Source: CAVVEC01 sp963770485
GTDB taxonomy: Bacteria > Acidobacteriota > Terriglobia > Terriglobales > Acidobacteriaceae
Reading direction: 5' to 3'
Assembly (NCBI GenBank): GCA_963770485.1
Contig: CAVYPX010000011.1
Coordinates: forward strand, 186,001-250,000
DNA length: 64,000 nucleotides
Shown in pieces: positions 50,686-58,965 of this stretch. Below the pieces are notes generated by a model. The model was not told where the DNA came from. It saw only the letters and a program-made list of their open reading frames with translations, and made no database searches. Position 1 is the stretch's first letter, and each line of letters begins with the position of its first letter. The translations under genes were made by a program, and so were the position numbers.

Positions 50686-51731
50686 TGAACGTTCCCGTCA
50701 GTCAAGCCAACCGGCAGCTCAATCAGCTTCGTTTCGATCCTGAACTTACCCCCGGGGCCCGCAACGCGGTGAATGTGTGTCTGCGGGTTCAGCCGAGTGA
50801 GAAAGTCACAGTCATCACCGATGAGGTGACCAAGGAAATCGCCGCCAGCCTGGTCCGCGAACTGGAAACCGTAGGCGCTCCCTATCGCGGCTGGATACTG
50901 GAAGATGTGGCGCCGCGGCCGCTCACCAGTCTTCCAGCGGAGATTCTCGAAGATCTCGAGACCAGCCAGGTCAGCATTTTCGCGGTGCAGGCGCAGGCCA
51001 ATGAACTGCGTTCCCGCATGGAGATGACCAACGTAGTCAATCGCCGCAAGATTCGCCATGCCCACATGGTGAATATCAATCGGCAGATCATGCTGGAAGG
51101 AATGCGGGCTGATTTCCTCAAAGTGGATCGTATCAGCGCCAAAGTGGTGGAGAAGGTGCGGCGAGCCAAGCAAGTTCGAGCCAAAACTCCAGCCGGAACC
51201 GACCTGGTGGCGGAGCTGAATCCGAACTACCGCTGGGTGAAGACCAGCGGAATCATCAGCCCGGACAAATGGGGGAACCTGCCCGGCGGAGAAGTGTTTA
51301 CCACTCCCGGCGAAGTCAATGGAACATTTGTGATCGACGGAGTGGTGGGCGACTGGCTTTGCGCCAGGTACGGCGGCCTGCGGGAGAATCCGCTGACCAT
51401 TCGGGTCAAGGGGAATCGGCTCACGGAGGCCCATTCCTCGAACCGCGAGCTGGAAAGCGATTTCTGGCTTTACACCCATGCCGATGAGAACAGCGATCGG
51501 GTGGGAGAATTCGCCATCGGCACGAATATCGAATTAAAGGACGTAATCGGGCAGATTCTGCAGGACGAGAAGTATCCCGGCATCCATATCGCCTTCGGCA
51601 ACCCCTATGGGGAACACACTGGAGCGGACTGGTATTCGTCCACACACATTGATGTCGTGGGGAGAGACTTTGACATCTGGGTGGACGGCGAGCAGATCAT
51701 GCGGGACGGAAAGTTCTTGATCGAGGCATAG
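50685..51731 (+). CDS. M29-type aminopeptidase-like protein
   Basis: 348 residues. The C-terminal half has the metal-ligand regions of thermophilic aminopeptidases (AmpS/PepS): GEVFTTPGEVNGTFVIDG, VGEFAIGTN, and SSTHIDVVGRDFDIWVDG with the His and Asp ligands, plus GNPYGEHTG. The N-terminal half is shorter than in the usual 400-residue M29 enzymes. It could trim amino-terminal residues from a precursor or break down the ligase product. Its coupling to the GCS2-like ligase argues for a shared pathway. Confidence 0.78.
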   Translation: MNVPVSQANRQLNQLRFDPELTPGARNAVNVCLRVQPSEKVTVITDEVTKEIAASLVRELETVGAPYRGWILEDVAPRPLTSLPAEILEDLETSQVSIFAVQAQANELRSRMEMTNVVNRRKIRHAHMVNINRQIMLEGMRADFLKVDRISAKVVEKVRRAKQVRAKTPAGTDLVAELNPNYRWVKTSGIISPDKWGNLPGGEVFTTPGEVNGTFVIDGVVGDWLCARYGGLRENPLTIRVKGNRLTEAHSSNRELESDFWLYTHADENSDRVGEFAIGTNIELKDVIGQILQDEKYPGIHIAFGNPYGEHTGADWYSSTHIDVVGRDFDIWVDGEQIMRDGKFLIEA

Positions 51732-52048
51732 AGAGCGGTGTCATCCTGAGCGGAGGTGGTTCATCCGCTCGCGGATGAACCATCGGAGTCGTAGGAACCC
51801 TGCCAGGCTGGAGTTGATTCTTGAGTTGGAGGGGATTCTAAGACCTGATTGAAGCCCACTCTGTCGGGAGAACGCCTTGCCGCAGCATCGGCGAACGTGA
51901 GGAAGCAGGGGTCCTTCGACTCCATAACTGATTCGCTTCGCGAATCAGTTACTCCGCTCATGATGACAACAAGGGTATGTTGACCCATAACTGATCCGCT
52001 TCGCGGATCAGTTACTACCGCTCAGGATGACAGCGTTTAAAGAGAATC
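51732..52048. other. Intergenic stretch filled by palindromic repeats
   Basis: No gene. Three repeat copies lie at 51740-51800, 51909-51967 and 51985-52032. No promoter could be picked out. Confidence 0.65.
51740..52032. repeat. Second cluster of three palindromic repeats in the amidoligase locus
   Basis: The copies carry GGTTCATCCGC / GCGGATGAACC, AACTGATTCGCTTCGC / GCGAATCAGTT and AACTGATCCGCTTCGC / GCGGATCAGTT stems. The last two have matched compensating changes in both arms (ATTCGC/GCGAAT versus ATCCGC/GCGGAT), so pairing is kept. Confidence 0.82.
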
Positions 52049-53236
52049 ATGATCCCTGCCCTGCGACAGCAGTTCAACGCGAACTTTACGCCGGAGAAAT
52101 ATCAGGCTTTTCTCAAACTGATGGACGAGCGTTGCGGAACACACGTCGACTTCCGGATGTCGGAAACGCCCTCCTTCTTTCCCAAGCCGCTGCTCGACCA
52201 GATGTCGGAGTATGGCAAGGAACTCATTCATCAGCTCGGCGGCCTGGAATACCGCAAGGCGTCATTTGAAGCCATCCCGCCGGAATTCAACGTGCCCCAC
52301 GAAGCGCCGCATCCCCTGTTCGTTTGCGTAGACTTCGGACTGGTGCGGGACGCGGCCGGCAAGCTTCAGCCAAAGCTCGTCGAGCTGCAGGGCTTCCCTT
52401 CCCTGTATGCGTATCAGGCGATGCTGTCGCAGGTGTACATCGAAGTTTTCGAACTGGATGAGAACTTGAACTACCTGCTAGGCGGGCTGGATTGGGAAGG
52501 CTACAAGAAGCTGCTGCGCCGCGCCATTGTGGGCGATCACGATCCCCACAACGTCATTCTGATGGAGATCGACCCGCTTCATCAGAAAACGCTACCCGAC
52601 TTTCTGCTCACCGAGAAGCTTCTCGGGATTCCGACGGTTGCCATCACCGACATCGAGAAAAGAGGAAACGAGCTGTTTTACGATCGCGAAGGCAGACGTA
52701 CTCCGATCCGCCGCATTTACAACCGCGCCATCGTGGACGAACTGGTCCGCAGGAATCTCAAGCTCTCCTTCCAGTTCACCGGGGACCTCGAGGTTGACTG
52801 GGCTGGGCATCCCAACTGGTATTTTCGAATGAGCAAGTTTTCCCTGCCCTATTTGCGTCACGAGTGCGTTCCCAAAACCCAATTCCTTGATCGTGTGGAA
52901 CACGTACCGGATGATCTGGAGAACTATGTGATCAAACCGCTCTTCTCCTTCGCCGGACTGGGCGTGCTGATCAATCCAAAGAAAGACGACCTGGCGAACA
53001 TCCCCAAAGAGAAACGCTCGCAATACATTCTGCAGGAACGGATGAACTTTGAGCCGGTGATTGAAACCCCATTCGGCGGAACGAAGGCCGAAGTCCGCAT
53101 CATGTACATCTGGCTGGACGAACTGCAGCCAGTGATGTGCATCGTACGCATGGGACGCGGCCTAATGATGGGCGTGGACCACAATAAGAACATGGAATGG
53201 GTGGGCAGTTCGGCAGGGTTCTATCCCGCGACTTAG
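52049..53236 (+). CDS. ATP-grasp protein, second ligase of the locus
   Basis: 395 residues. The C-terminal region shows an ATP-grasp pattern: ENYVIKPLFSFAGLGVLI with the ATP lysine, QYILQERMNFEPVIETPFGGTKAEVRIMYIW and a late VRMGRGLMMGVDHN. The N-terminal half (ALRQQFNANFTPEKYQAFLKLMDE... KLVELQGFPSLYAYQ) resembles the arrangement in circularly permuted or glutathionylspermidine-synthase-like ATP-grasp proteins. It likely forms another amide bond in the pathway. It ends 31 bases from the convergent inositol-phosphate synthase gene. Confidence 0.72.
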   Translation: MIPALRQQFNANFTPEKYQAFLKLMDERCGTHVDFRMSETPSFFPKPLLDQMSEYGKELIHQLGGLEYRKASFEAIPPEFNVPHEAPHPLFVCVDFGLVRDAAGKLQPKLVELQGFPSLYAYQAMLSQVYIEVFELDENLNYLLGGLDWEGYKKLLRRAIVGDHDPHNVILMEIDPLHQKTLPDFLLTEKLLGIPTVAITDIEKRGNELFYDREGRRTPIRRIYNRAIVDELVRRNLKLSFQFTGDLEVDWAGHPNWYFRMSKFSLPYLRHECVPKTQFLDRVEHVPDDLENYVIKPLFSFAGLGVLINPKKDDLANIPKEKRSQYILQERMNFEPVIETPFGGTKAEVRIMYIWLDELQPVMCIVRMGRGLMMGVDHNKNMEWVGSSAGFYPAT

Positions 53237-53267
53237 CCGTGTGCTTCCCAATCGCCCGCCTACACGT

Positions 53268-54626
53268 TCAGTCGTAGTACTCGAGCCCCAGGTGCGTGAT
53301 CAGTTCTTCGCCGCGGAGATGGCGCAAGGTATTCTTCAATTTCATTAGTTGGATGAAGAGGTCGTGCTCAGGATAGAGTCCGGGCGCGGTCATGGGTGAT
53401 TTGAAATAGAAACTCAGCCACTCCTGGATGCCGAGCCCGCGCAACTCGGCGCTGCGTTGCGCCAGGTCCATGAAGAGCACGAGATCGAGCACGATGGGCG
53501 CGGCCAGGATGGAATCGCGGCAGAGGAAATCCACCTTGATCTGCATGGGATACCCGAGCCAGCCGAAGATATCAATGTTGTCCCAACCTTCTTTGTTGTC
53601 ACCGCGCGGTGGGTAATAGTTAATGCGCACCTTGTGAGTGAACTTACCGTAAAGTTCCGGGTAAAGTTCGGGCTGCAGGATGTGCTCCAGCACCGAAAGC
53701 TTTGACTCCTCCTTGGTTTTGAAAGACCCGGGATCGTCCAGCACTTCCCCGTCGCGGTTGCCCAGAATGTTGGTAGAAAACCATCCGGCCAGCCCGATCA
53801 TGCGGGCCTTGAACCCGGGCGCGAGAATGGTCTTAATCAGGGTTTGCCCAGTCTTGAAATCCTTGCCGCAGATCGGAGCATTGTTCTTGCGCGCGAGTTC
53901 GTGCATGACCGGAATATCCACGGTCAGGTTGGGGGCGCCGTTGGCGAACGGTACGCCCTCGCTCAGCGAAGCGTAGGCGTAGATCATCGAAGGCGCGATG
54001 TTCTCGTCGTTCTGGGTCAGGGCCTTCTCGAACGCCTTCAGGGATTGATGGGCCGGGCTCGGCTCGATGAAAGTTTCCGTGGAACCACACCAGATGGTGA
54101 TCAGGCGCGTAGCCCCGGAACTTTTCTTGAAGTCACGGATATCGGCGCGCAGCTGCTCGGCCAAATCCATCTTGTTCTTGCCCTTCTTGATGTTGGGCCC
54201 GTCGAGGTTCTTCACGTAATTGTGATCGAAAACGGCTTTACGTGGCGTGATGGAACTGAGGAAAGGCTTGACCTGGTCGAGTAACTCGCGATCGAGCACG
54301 CCCGCTTTTTTGGCCGCCGTGTACATGTCGTCTTCGAAAATGTCCCAGCCGGTGAAGACCAGATCGTCGAGTCCGGCCAAGGGCACGAACTCTTTGATCT
54401 TGGGCGAGCGCGCATCCGTGCGCTTGCCCAGACGGATGGTTCCCATCTGGGTGAGCGATCCGATGGGCTTGGCGATTCCTTTGCGCACGGCTTCCACTCC
54501 AGCTACGAACGTCGTAGCCACGGCGCCCATGCCGGGGATCAGAACACCGAGCTTACCCTTGGGCGCTCGAATCTCGCTGCCGTTGTGCTTGGTTTCGATT
54601 TTCGCGGACTTCTGCCGACTCGCCAT
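53268..54626 (-). CDS. Inositol-3-phosphate synthase
   Basis: 452 residues. Rossmann NAD-binding opening KLGVLIPGMGAVATTFVAGVEAV; conserved SLTQMGTIRLG, CGSTETFIEPSPAHQS, GVPFANGAPNLTVDIP, GKDFKTGQTLIKT, NILGNRDGEVLDDP, SFKTKEESKLSVLE and KVRINYYPPRGDNKEGWDNIDIFGWLG follow the myo-inositol-1-phosphate synthase family. It converts glucose 6-phosphate to inositol phosphate for phosphatidylinositol, mycothiol-like thiols or osmolytes. It is convergent with the amidoligase locus, so a link is possible but not shown. Confidence 0.9.
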   Translation of the reverse strand: MASRQKSAKIETKHNGSEIRAPKGKLGVLIPGMGAVATTFVAGVEAVRKGIAKPIGSLTQMGTIRLGKRTDARSPKIKEFVPLAGLDDLVFTGWDIFEDDMYTAAKKAGVLDRELLDQVKPFLSSITPRKAVFDHNYVKNLDGPNIKKGKNKMDLAEQLRADIRDFKKSSGATRLITIWCGSTETFIEPSPAHQSLKAFEKALTQNDENIAPSMIYAYASLSEGVPFANGAPNLTVDIPVMHELARKNNAPICGKDFKTGQTLIKTILAPGFKARMIGLAGWFSTNILGNRDGEVLDDPGSFKTKEESKLSVLEHILQPELYPELYGKFTHKVRINYYPPRGDNKEGWDNIDIFGWLGYPMQIKVDFLCRDSILAAPIVLDLVLFMDLAQRSAELRGLGIQEWLSFYFKSPMTAPGLYPEHDLFIQLMKLKNTLRHLRGEELITHLGLEYYD

Positions 54627-54854
54627 CGTGTGGACGCTCGCTTAAGAGAATTTCAGGAATAAGGCGAACACGTATGTTCTCGTATTGAAAGCGGATTTGC
54701 AACCAAGTGCGGGTGAATGTGGAAGATGAGAGCTCAATGGGGCGAAGCTGACAGTGATTGGAGAGTCAGTCCTCAGACGAAGTACGGCGCGGCGTTCGGA
54801 ATAACCGTACTTCTTCGATTCCTCTGTGCTCTCTGCGTCCTCGTGGTGAAAGGG

Positions 54855-55307
54855 TTAGTTCCCTTCCAGATCGACCGTCTTGATTGGCAAGTCCCAGTGT
54901 GCGTCGAGAATCTCGAAGCGGCGCTGCTCTTCGCGCGCGTAGGTCTCCTGGTCGGGGAATAACTGTTTCTTCAGGGCATCTTCGTCGAAAGGTTCGTTGG
55001 CCACCGTCGCATTCTTGAAGACGATGGTCACGCGATAATCCCAGCGCCCGTCTTCGGTGGTGTGGTAGCGCGGCTGGTCCATCCAAACCTTGATCATGCG
55101 GCCCATCTCGACTTCTTTCTTGAGCAGCGGATAATGATTCTTCTTGAACAGGCGAAGGAATTCGTCCGCATGTCCCCACTTGGCTTTGTAGTAATACTCG
55201 ACCACAAAGGGTTGACCTGGCGTCGTCTGGGCAGCGGCTGAGTTCGTGACCGCTCCCACGAAACCGAGCGCGGCCAACAACAGAAACGGCAGCATCGAGT
55301 TCTTCAC
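54855..55307 (-). CDS. Exported hypothetical protein
   Basis: 150 residues from GTG 55307, placed six bases after GGAGGT. A signal peptide (MLPFLLLAALGFVGAVTNSAAAQ) precedes a compact alpha/beta domain: PFVVEYYYKAKWGHADEFLRLFKKNHYPLLKKEVEMGRMIKVWMDQPRYH, then WDYRVTIVFKNATVAN. The pattern (beta strand, long helix, strand) recalls ferredoxin-like dimeric barrels, as in NIPSNAP or stress proteins. No function is assigned. It lies 65 bases from the dedA stop on the same strand. Confidence 0.7.
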   Translation of the reverse strand: MKNSMLPFLLLAALGFVGAVTNSAAAQTTPGQPFVVEYYYKAKWGHADEFLRLFKKNHYPLLKKEVEMGRMIKVWMDQPRYHTTEDGRWDYRVTIVFKNATVANEPFDEDALKKQLFPDQETYAREEQRRFEILDAHWDLPIKTVDLEGN

Positions 55308-55372
55308 GGCAACCTCCAGTCGAGGAATATCACAATATCGGTTCGCAGTTCCCGGATGCCAGTTCTCAGGGA

Positions 55373-55999
55373 CTATTCTGTCGCGCTAATCCGGTTCTGC
55401 CAGTGTGACCAGGCGAACCAAATAATACCCACCGCCAAGATCACGCCAATGACTGCGTCGAACTGATGGAAATACTTGCCGAGTTCGCGCCAGTTCTCAC
55501 CCAGCTTCATGCCCAGCCAGGCTAGTCCGAAGCACCACGGCCATGATCCCAGAAAAGTATAGAGATGAAATCGTCCGCGAGGCATGCGCGCGATTCCCGC
55601 AGGCAGCGCAATAAACGTGCGAATCACGGGCAGCAGGCGGGCAATGAACACCGCCAGGTATCCCCAGCGCGCGAAGAAGCGGTCGGCCCAATCGAGCTCG
55701 CGGCGGCTCAGCAGAATCCAGCGTCCGTATTTTTCCACTAGCGGGCGCCCGCCATAGCAGCCAATCTCGTAGGCAACCAGGGATCCCAGGTTGCAACCAA
55801 TGGCTCCGGCCGTGGCGACCCAGAGCAGCTTCATCGTGCCCTCATACACCAGGTAACCGGCGAACGGCATGATGAGTTCGGAGGGCAACGGGATGCAGGC
55901 GGATTCAATCGCCATCAGCAGGGCCAGGCCGCCGTAGCCGGTTACAGCAATGACCGACTTGATGAAGACAAAAAGAACTGCCAGTATTTTTTCTGTCAT
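55373..55999 (-). CDS. DedA/SNARE-associated family membrane protein
   Basis: 208 residues from ATG 55999. DedA hallmarks: YGGLALLMAIESACIPLPSELIMPFAGYLV near the start, GCNLGSLVAYEIGCYGGRPLVEKYG, and RLLPVIRTFIALPAGIARMPRGRFHLYTFLGSWPWCFGLAWLG with the conserved arginines. Members help recycle undecaprenyl phosphate or phospholipids across the inner membrane and support pH and proton-motive-force homeostasis. A good promoter lies 87 bases upstream and is almost identical to the one before the small gene at 57978. Confidence 0.9.
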   Translation of the reverse strand: MTEKILAVLFVFIKSVIAVTGYGGLALLMAIESACIPLPSELIMPFAGYLVYEGTMKLLWVATAGAIGCNLGSLVAYEIGCYGGRPLVEKYGRWILLSRRELDWADRFFARWGYLAVFIARLLPVIRTFIALPAGIARMPRGRFHLYTFLGSWPWCFGLAWLGMKLGENWRELGKYFHQFDAVIGVILAVGIIWFAWSHWQNRISATE

Positions 56000-56321
56000 T
56001 GGTTGAGATGGCCAGACCACGTTGAGACGCAGCTTGCGAATATGATCCCGGACGCTGAGACGTTAAGCCTTTGCTGGCCACATCCAGACTACTTAGCATG
56101 TTCTCTGTCGTCAATTGCCGCAGGGGAAGCGGTCGGTCACAAAGGCACCGCCGGAGGCTAATTCGTTGCGTAAGCAGTGTGCAAGACGTTTCATCGTTGA
56201 CAGCCCATCGCCTACGAGTAAAACTGCTGCGTGGCCTGGCAGGTTCCCCGAGGGTAGGAGATCGAGGCTGCCAGTGCTTCAGCGCGAGTTGCCTCCTGGC
56301 AACTTCACATGGGGGGATTGC
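56000..56321. other. Intergenic stretch between divergent genes, promoter of dedA
   Basis: The dedA promoter is at 56086-56114. The remainder, including an open frame on the plus strand from 56115, has no coding features. GGGGGG at 56311-56316 is the ribosome binding site of the FG-GAP gene. Confidence 0.55.
56086..56114 (-). promoter_or_regulatory. Promoter of dedA
   Basis: TTGACG (56114-56109), 17 bases, TAGTCT (56091-56086) on the minus strand. The flanks are the same as in the 58012-58040 promoter: GCAATTGACG before the spacer and TAGTCTGGATG after it. Leader of about 80 bases. Confidence 0.62.
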
Positions 56322-57611
56322 ATGCGCACAATTGGTTTGATTCTCGCTTTCTTCTTCTTCGTGACATCTTCCGGGTTTGCCGCCGGGCCTGCGGGTTGGG
56401 CCCAGCGGGCTGAACTGACCGCGTCCGGCGGCGGAGCGGGTGACCAATTAGGCGAATGCGCCGCGATCAGCGGAAACACAGTTGTGCTCGGAGCGCCCCA
56501 GGCGCCGGTGGGCTCCAACAATCAAGAGGGCGCGGCATATGTGTACGTCAAGCCTGCAAGCGGCTGGAAGGACATGACGCAGGTGGCCACGCTTACACCC
56601 TCGGATGGGCAACCTGCTGTCCACTTCGCTTCGTCGGTGGCGATTGACGGCGATGTGATTGTGGTGGGAGAGCCTTATGCAAGAATCGGTTCCAACAACG
56701 GCCAAGGAGCACTTTATGTCTATGTGAAGCCGCCCGACGGCTGGAAGGACATGACCGAGACCGCCAAGCTGACAGCTTCTGACGGAGGGGTGCTTAATCA
56801 ACTGGGGGTCTCCGTTGCCATCCTCGGACAGACCATCGTAGGGTCAGCGCCCTTTGCCACGATTGGATCCACTGGATCCGCAGGCGCGGTGTACGTGTTC
56901 GCCAAACCTAAGCACGGTTGGAAGAATATGACCCAGCACGCCAAGCTCACCGCTTCCGACCCCATATTTGGTGCCGAGTTGGGCTACTCCGTCTCTCTCA
57001 GTGGCACAACCATTGCCGCAGGAGCAATCAACTACGGTAGCAGCAATCCGGGAGACGCCTACGTGTTTGTCGAGCCGAGCCGCGGCTGGAAAAATATGAC
57101 TCAGACCGCTAAACTGACGGCTTCGCAAGCAACCAAGGGTGATTTATTGGGTTTTTCAATCTCAATCAATGGCAACACGGTGGTGGCTGGCGCACCCGAT
57201 GAGAACATCGGATCAAGAACTCAACAAGGGTCCGCATACATCTGGATTCGGCCTGCCAGTGGCTGGAAGAACATGACCCAGACTGCCAAGATTACCGCCT
57301 CCGACGGAGCGGCGGGAGACTCTTTGGGTTATTCGGTGTCCCTGGCTGGGAATACTCTGGTGACGGGAGCGATTGGCGTAACCGTCGGATCCAACGGCAG
57401 CCAAGGCGCAGTCTATGTCTATGGCAAGCCGGCAACGGGTTGGAGAACCACGTCGAAGTTCAAGGCCAAGTTGACGGCCTCTGATGGCACGGCATCCGCT
57501 TGGTTAGGCAACTCCGTGCGTAACGTGGGCAAGACTGTGTTGGCGGGAGCGCCGGGTGAAACCATCGCAGGCAATTCGCAGCAAGGCTCGGCGTACATCT
57601 TCGAAAAGTAG
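56322..57611 (+). CDS. Exported FG-GAP/beta-propeller repeat protein
   Basis: 429 residues from ATG 56322. A signal peptide (LILAFFFFVTSSGFAAGPAG) leads to about seven repeats of 55-60 residues of the form 'LGYSVSLSGNTVVAGAP...GSN.QGAAYVYVKPASGWKNMTQTAKLTASDG'. These belong to the FG-GAP/integrin-type beta-propeller group. The GWKxMTQTAKLTASDG joint is conserved in almost every unit. It is probably surface-exposed or secreted, with no known ligand. The strong ribosome binding site GGGGGG supports this start. Confidence 0.78.
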   Translation: MRTIGLILAFFFFVTSSGFAAGPAGWAQRAELTASGGGAGDQLGECAAISGNTVVLGAPQAPVGSNNQEGAAYVYVKPASGWKDMTQVATLTPSDGQPAVHFASSVAIDGDVIVVGEPYARIGSNNGQGALYVYVKPPDGWKDMTETAKLTASDGGVLNQLGVSVAILGQTIVGSAPFATIGSTGSAGAVYVFAKPKHGWKNMTQHAKLTASDPIFGAELGYSVSLSGTTIAAGAINYGSSNPGDAYVFVEPSRGWKNMTQTAKLTASQATKGDLLGFSISINGNTVVAGAPDENIGSRTQQGSAYIWIRPASGWKNMTQTAKITASDGAAGDSLGYSVSLAGNTLVTGAIGVTVGSNGSQGAVYVYGKPATGWRTTSKFKAKLTASDGTASAWLGNSVRNVGKTVLAGAPGETIAGNSQQGSAYIFEK

Positions 57612-57753
57612 TGCTGCAATCAATTTGCGTAGGGGTATATCCGTTTCGACCGTTTGTTCGGCTAACCATTTCGGTTCGATTCTTTGAGGAGGAAACAACC
57701 TCTCTGCTGCGCCCCTGATGGGCGAGACGTTGCAAGCAACGTCTCTACAGGGA

Positions 57754-57978
57754 CTAAAACGACCCTTCCTGAGTGAAAGTAAATCCGGGCAGCGAGGCGC
57801 CCTCGGCGCTCTTAGCAACTTTCACCCGCACCGTAGGAGCATCTGGCGCGGTCACTTGCGCCGGACGCAGCACGGCGAATTGCGAAAACACTTCACTGTA
57901 AACCTTGGTGACAAGGTAGTCCTGGCCGTTATCGTCCTTGCGCCAGACTTGCCCTAATTGGATGGACTTCACCGCCAC
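57754..57978 (-). CDS. Small conserved-looking hypothetical protein
   Basis: 74 residues from GTG 57978; AAAGGA is seven bases upstream. IQLGQVWRKDDNGQDYLVTKVYSEVFSQFAVLRPAQ is a short beta-rich stretch with a tryptophan and charged loops, ending VKVAKSAEGASLPGFTFTQEGSF. No family is recognised. A strong promoter at 58012-58040, nearly identical to that of dedA, supports it as a real gene. It may be co-regulated with dedA. Confidence 0.6.
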   Translation of the reverse strand: MAVKSIQLGQVWRKDDNGQDYLVTKVYSEVFSQFAVLRPAQVTAPDAPTVRVKVAKSAEGASLPGFTFTQEGSF

Positions 57979-58011
57979 TGGGTTTTCCTTTACTTCCTTG
58001 GGTCTCCATCC

Positions 58012-58040
58012 AGACTACCTAGCGGGTGCGTCTGCGTCAA
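58012..58040 (-). promoter_or_regulatory. Promoter of the 74-residue gene
   Basis: TTGACG (58040-58035), 17 bases, TAGTCT (58017-58012). Same boxes and same flanking bases as the dedA promoter. The start of transcription is expected near 58005, a leader of about 27 bases. Confidence 0.62.
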
Positions 58041-58113
58041 TTGCGGGCGTGGTCCGCTGGAGATTTGCATCTGCTAACATTGGGGCTCGACTTCGCACGG
58101 AGACACTAAGCCG

Positions 58114-58965
58114 ATGCCGCGTGGCGTTGTTCCCCGCCAACCCGCGAAGAGTGGACGCCAGGAGGGCGCTCGTGTGGCGCGGACACTCCTGTCCGCAAAA
58201 ACCGCGAAACGTCTGACTGGAACCAGAAGGCTGCCAGTCCCGAGTTCGCGGCCAACGAAAGGCGTTCGCGCCGCTGATTCGAAGCGCTACGATCCGCTTG
58301 CTGCCGGCCGCATCGCCGAAATTCTCCAACGGCTTGACCAGCTTTATCCCGCTGTCACTTGTGCGCTCACCCACAAGAGCGCATGGGAGTTGCTCGTAGC
58401 AACCATTCTTTCCGCGCAGTCCACCGACGTTAATGTCAACCGGGTAACGCCTGAACTTTTCCGCAAATACCCTACGGTTGCGGACTTCGCAGCGCTGACG
58501 CCTGAACAGCTTGAGCCCGACGTCCGCTCGACCGGCTTTTTTCGTAACAAATCGAAGTCGGTGGTGGGGGCCGCGAAGAAGATCGTCAGCGATTTCGGCG
58601 GCGCAGTGCCGGATGACATGGACAAGCTCCTTACATTGCCAGGAGTAGCGCGCAAAACCGCCAACGTCGTGCTGGGGACGTGGTTTGGCAAAGCCGACGG
58701 GATTGTAGTAGACACGCATGTTACCCGGATTGGTCGCCGCCTGGAGCTTACGAAAAATACAGATCCGGCCAAGATCGAGCAGGATTTGATGAAGGTGATT
58801 CCGCGTGAGAAATGGATTTTGTTCGCTCATCAGATCATCTGGCATGGACGGAAGCTGTGCATTGCCCGCAAACCGAAGTGCGTCGATTGTCCTTTAGAGA
58901 ATATTTGTCACGCCGCGGATAAGACGTGGAGCACGGTGGAGATTCACAAGAACGCGAAGCCGTGA
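58114..58965 (+). CDS. nth: Endonuclease III
   Basis: 283 residues, about 60 longer than usual because of an N-terminal extension. The core has the helix-hairpin-helix LPGVARKTANVVLG with the catalytic lysine, VDTHVTRIGRRL with the catalytic aspartate, and the [4Fe-4S] loop C-x6-C-x2-C-x5-C (CIARKPKCVDCPLENIC). It removes oxidised pyrimidines in base-excision repair. The extension contains SGRQEGARVARTLLSAKTAKR, peptide language of dispersed repeats (DNA GTGGCGCGGACACTCCTGTC). The true start may lie later, but the first good family residue is near YDPLAAGRIAEIL. Confidence 0.9.
   Translation: MPRGVVPRQPAKSGRQEGARVARTLLSAKTAKRLTGTRRLPVPSSRPTKGVRAADSKRYDPLAAGRIAEILQRLDQLYPAVTCALTHKSAWELLVATILSAQSTDVNVNRVTPELFRKYPTVADFAALTPEQLEPDVRSTGFFRNKSKSVVGAAKKIVSDFGGAVPDDMDKLLTLPGVARKTANVVLGTWFGKADGIVVDTHVTRIGRRLELTKNTDPAKIEQDLMKVIPREKWILFAHQIIWHGRKLCIARKPKCVDCPLENICHAADKTWSTVEIHKNAKP

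Noticed and set aside
53237..53267. Bidirectional terminator between the second ATP-grasp and inositol-phosphate synthase genes
   Set aside because: The 31 bases hold no stem with a T-run.
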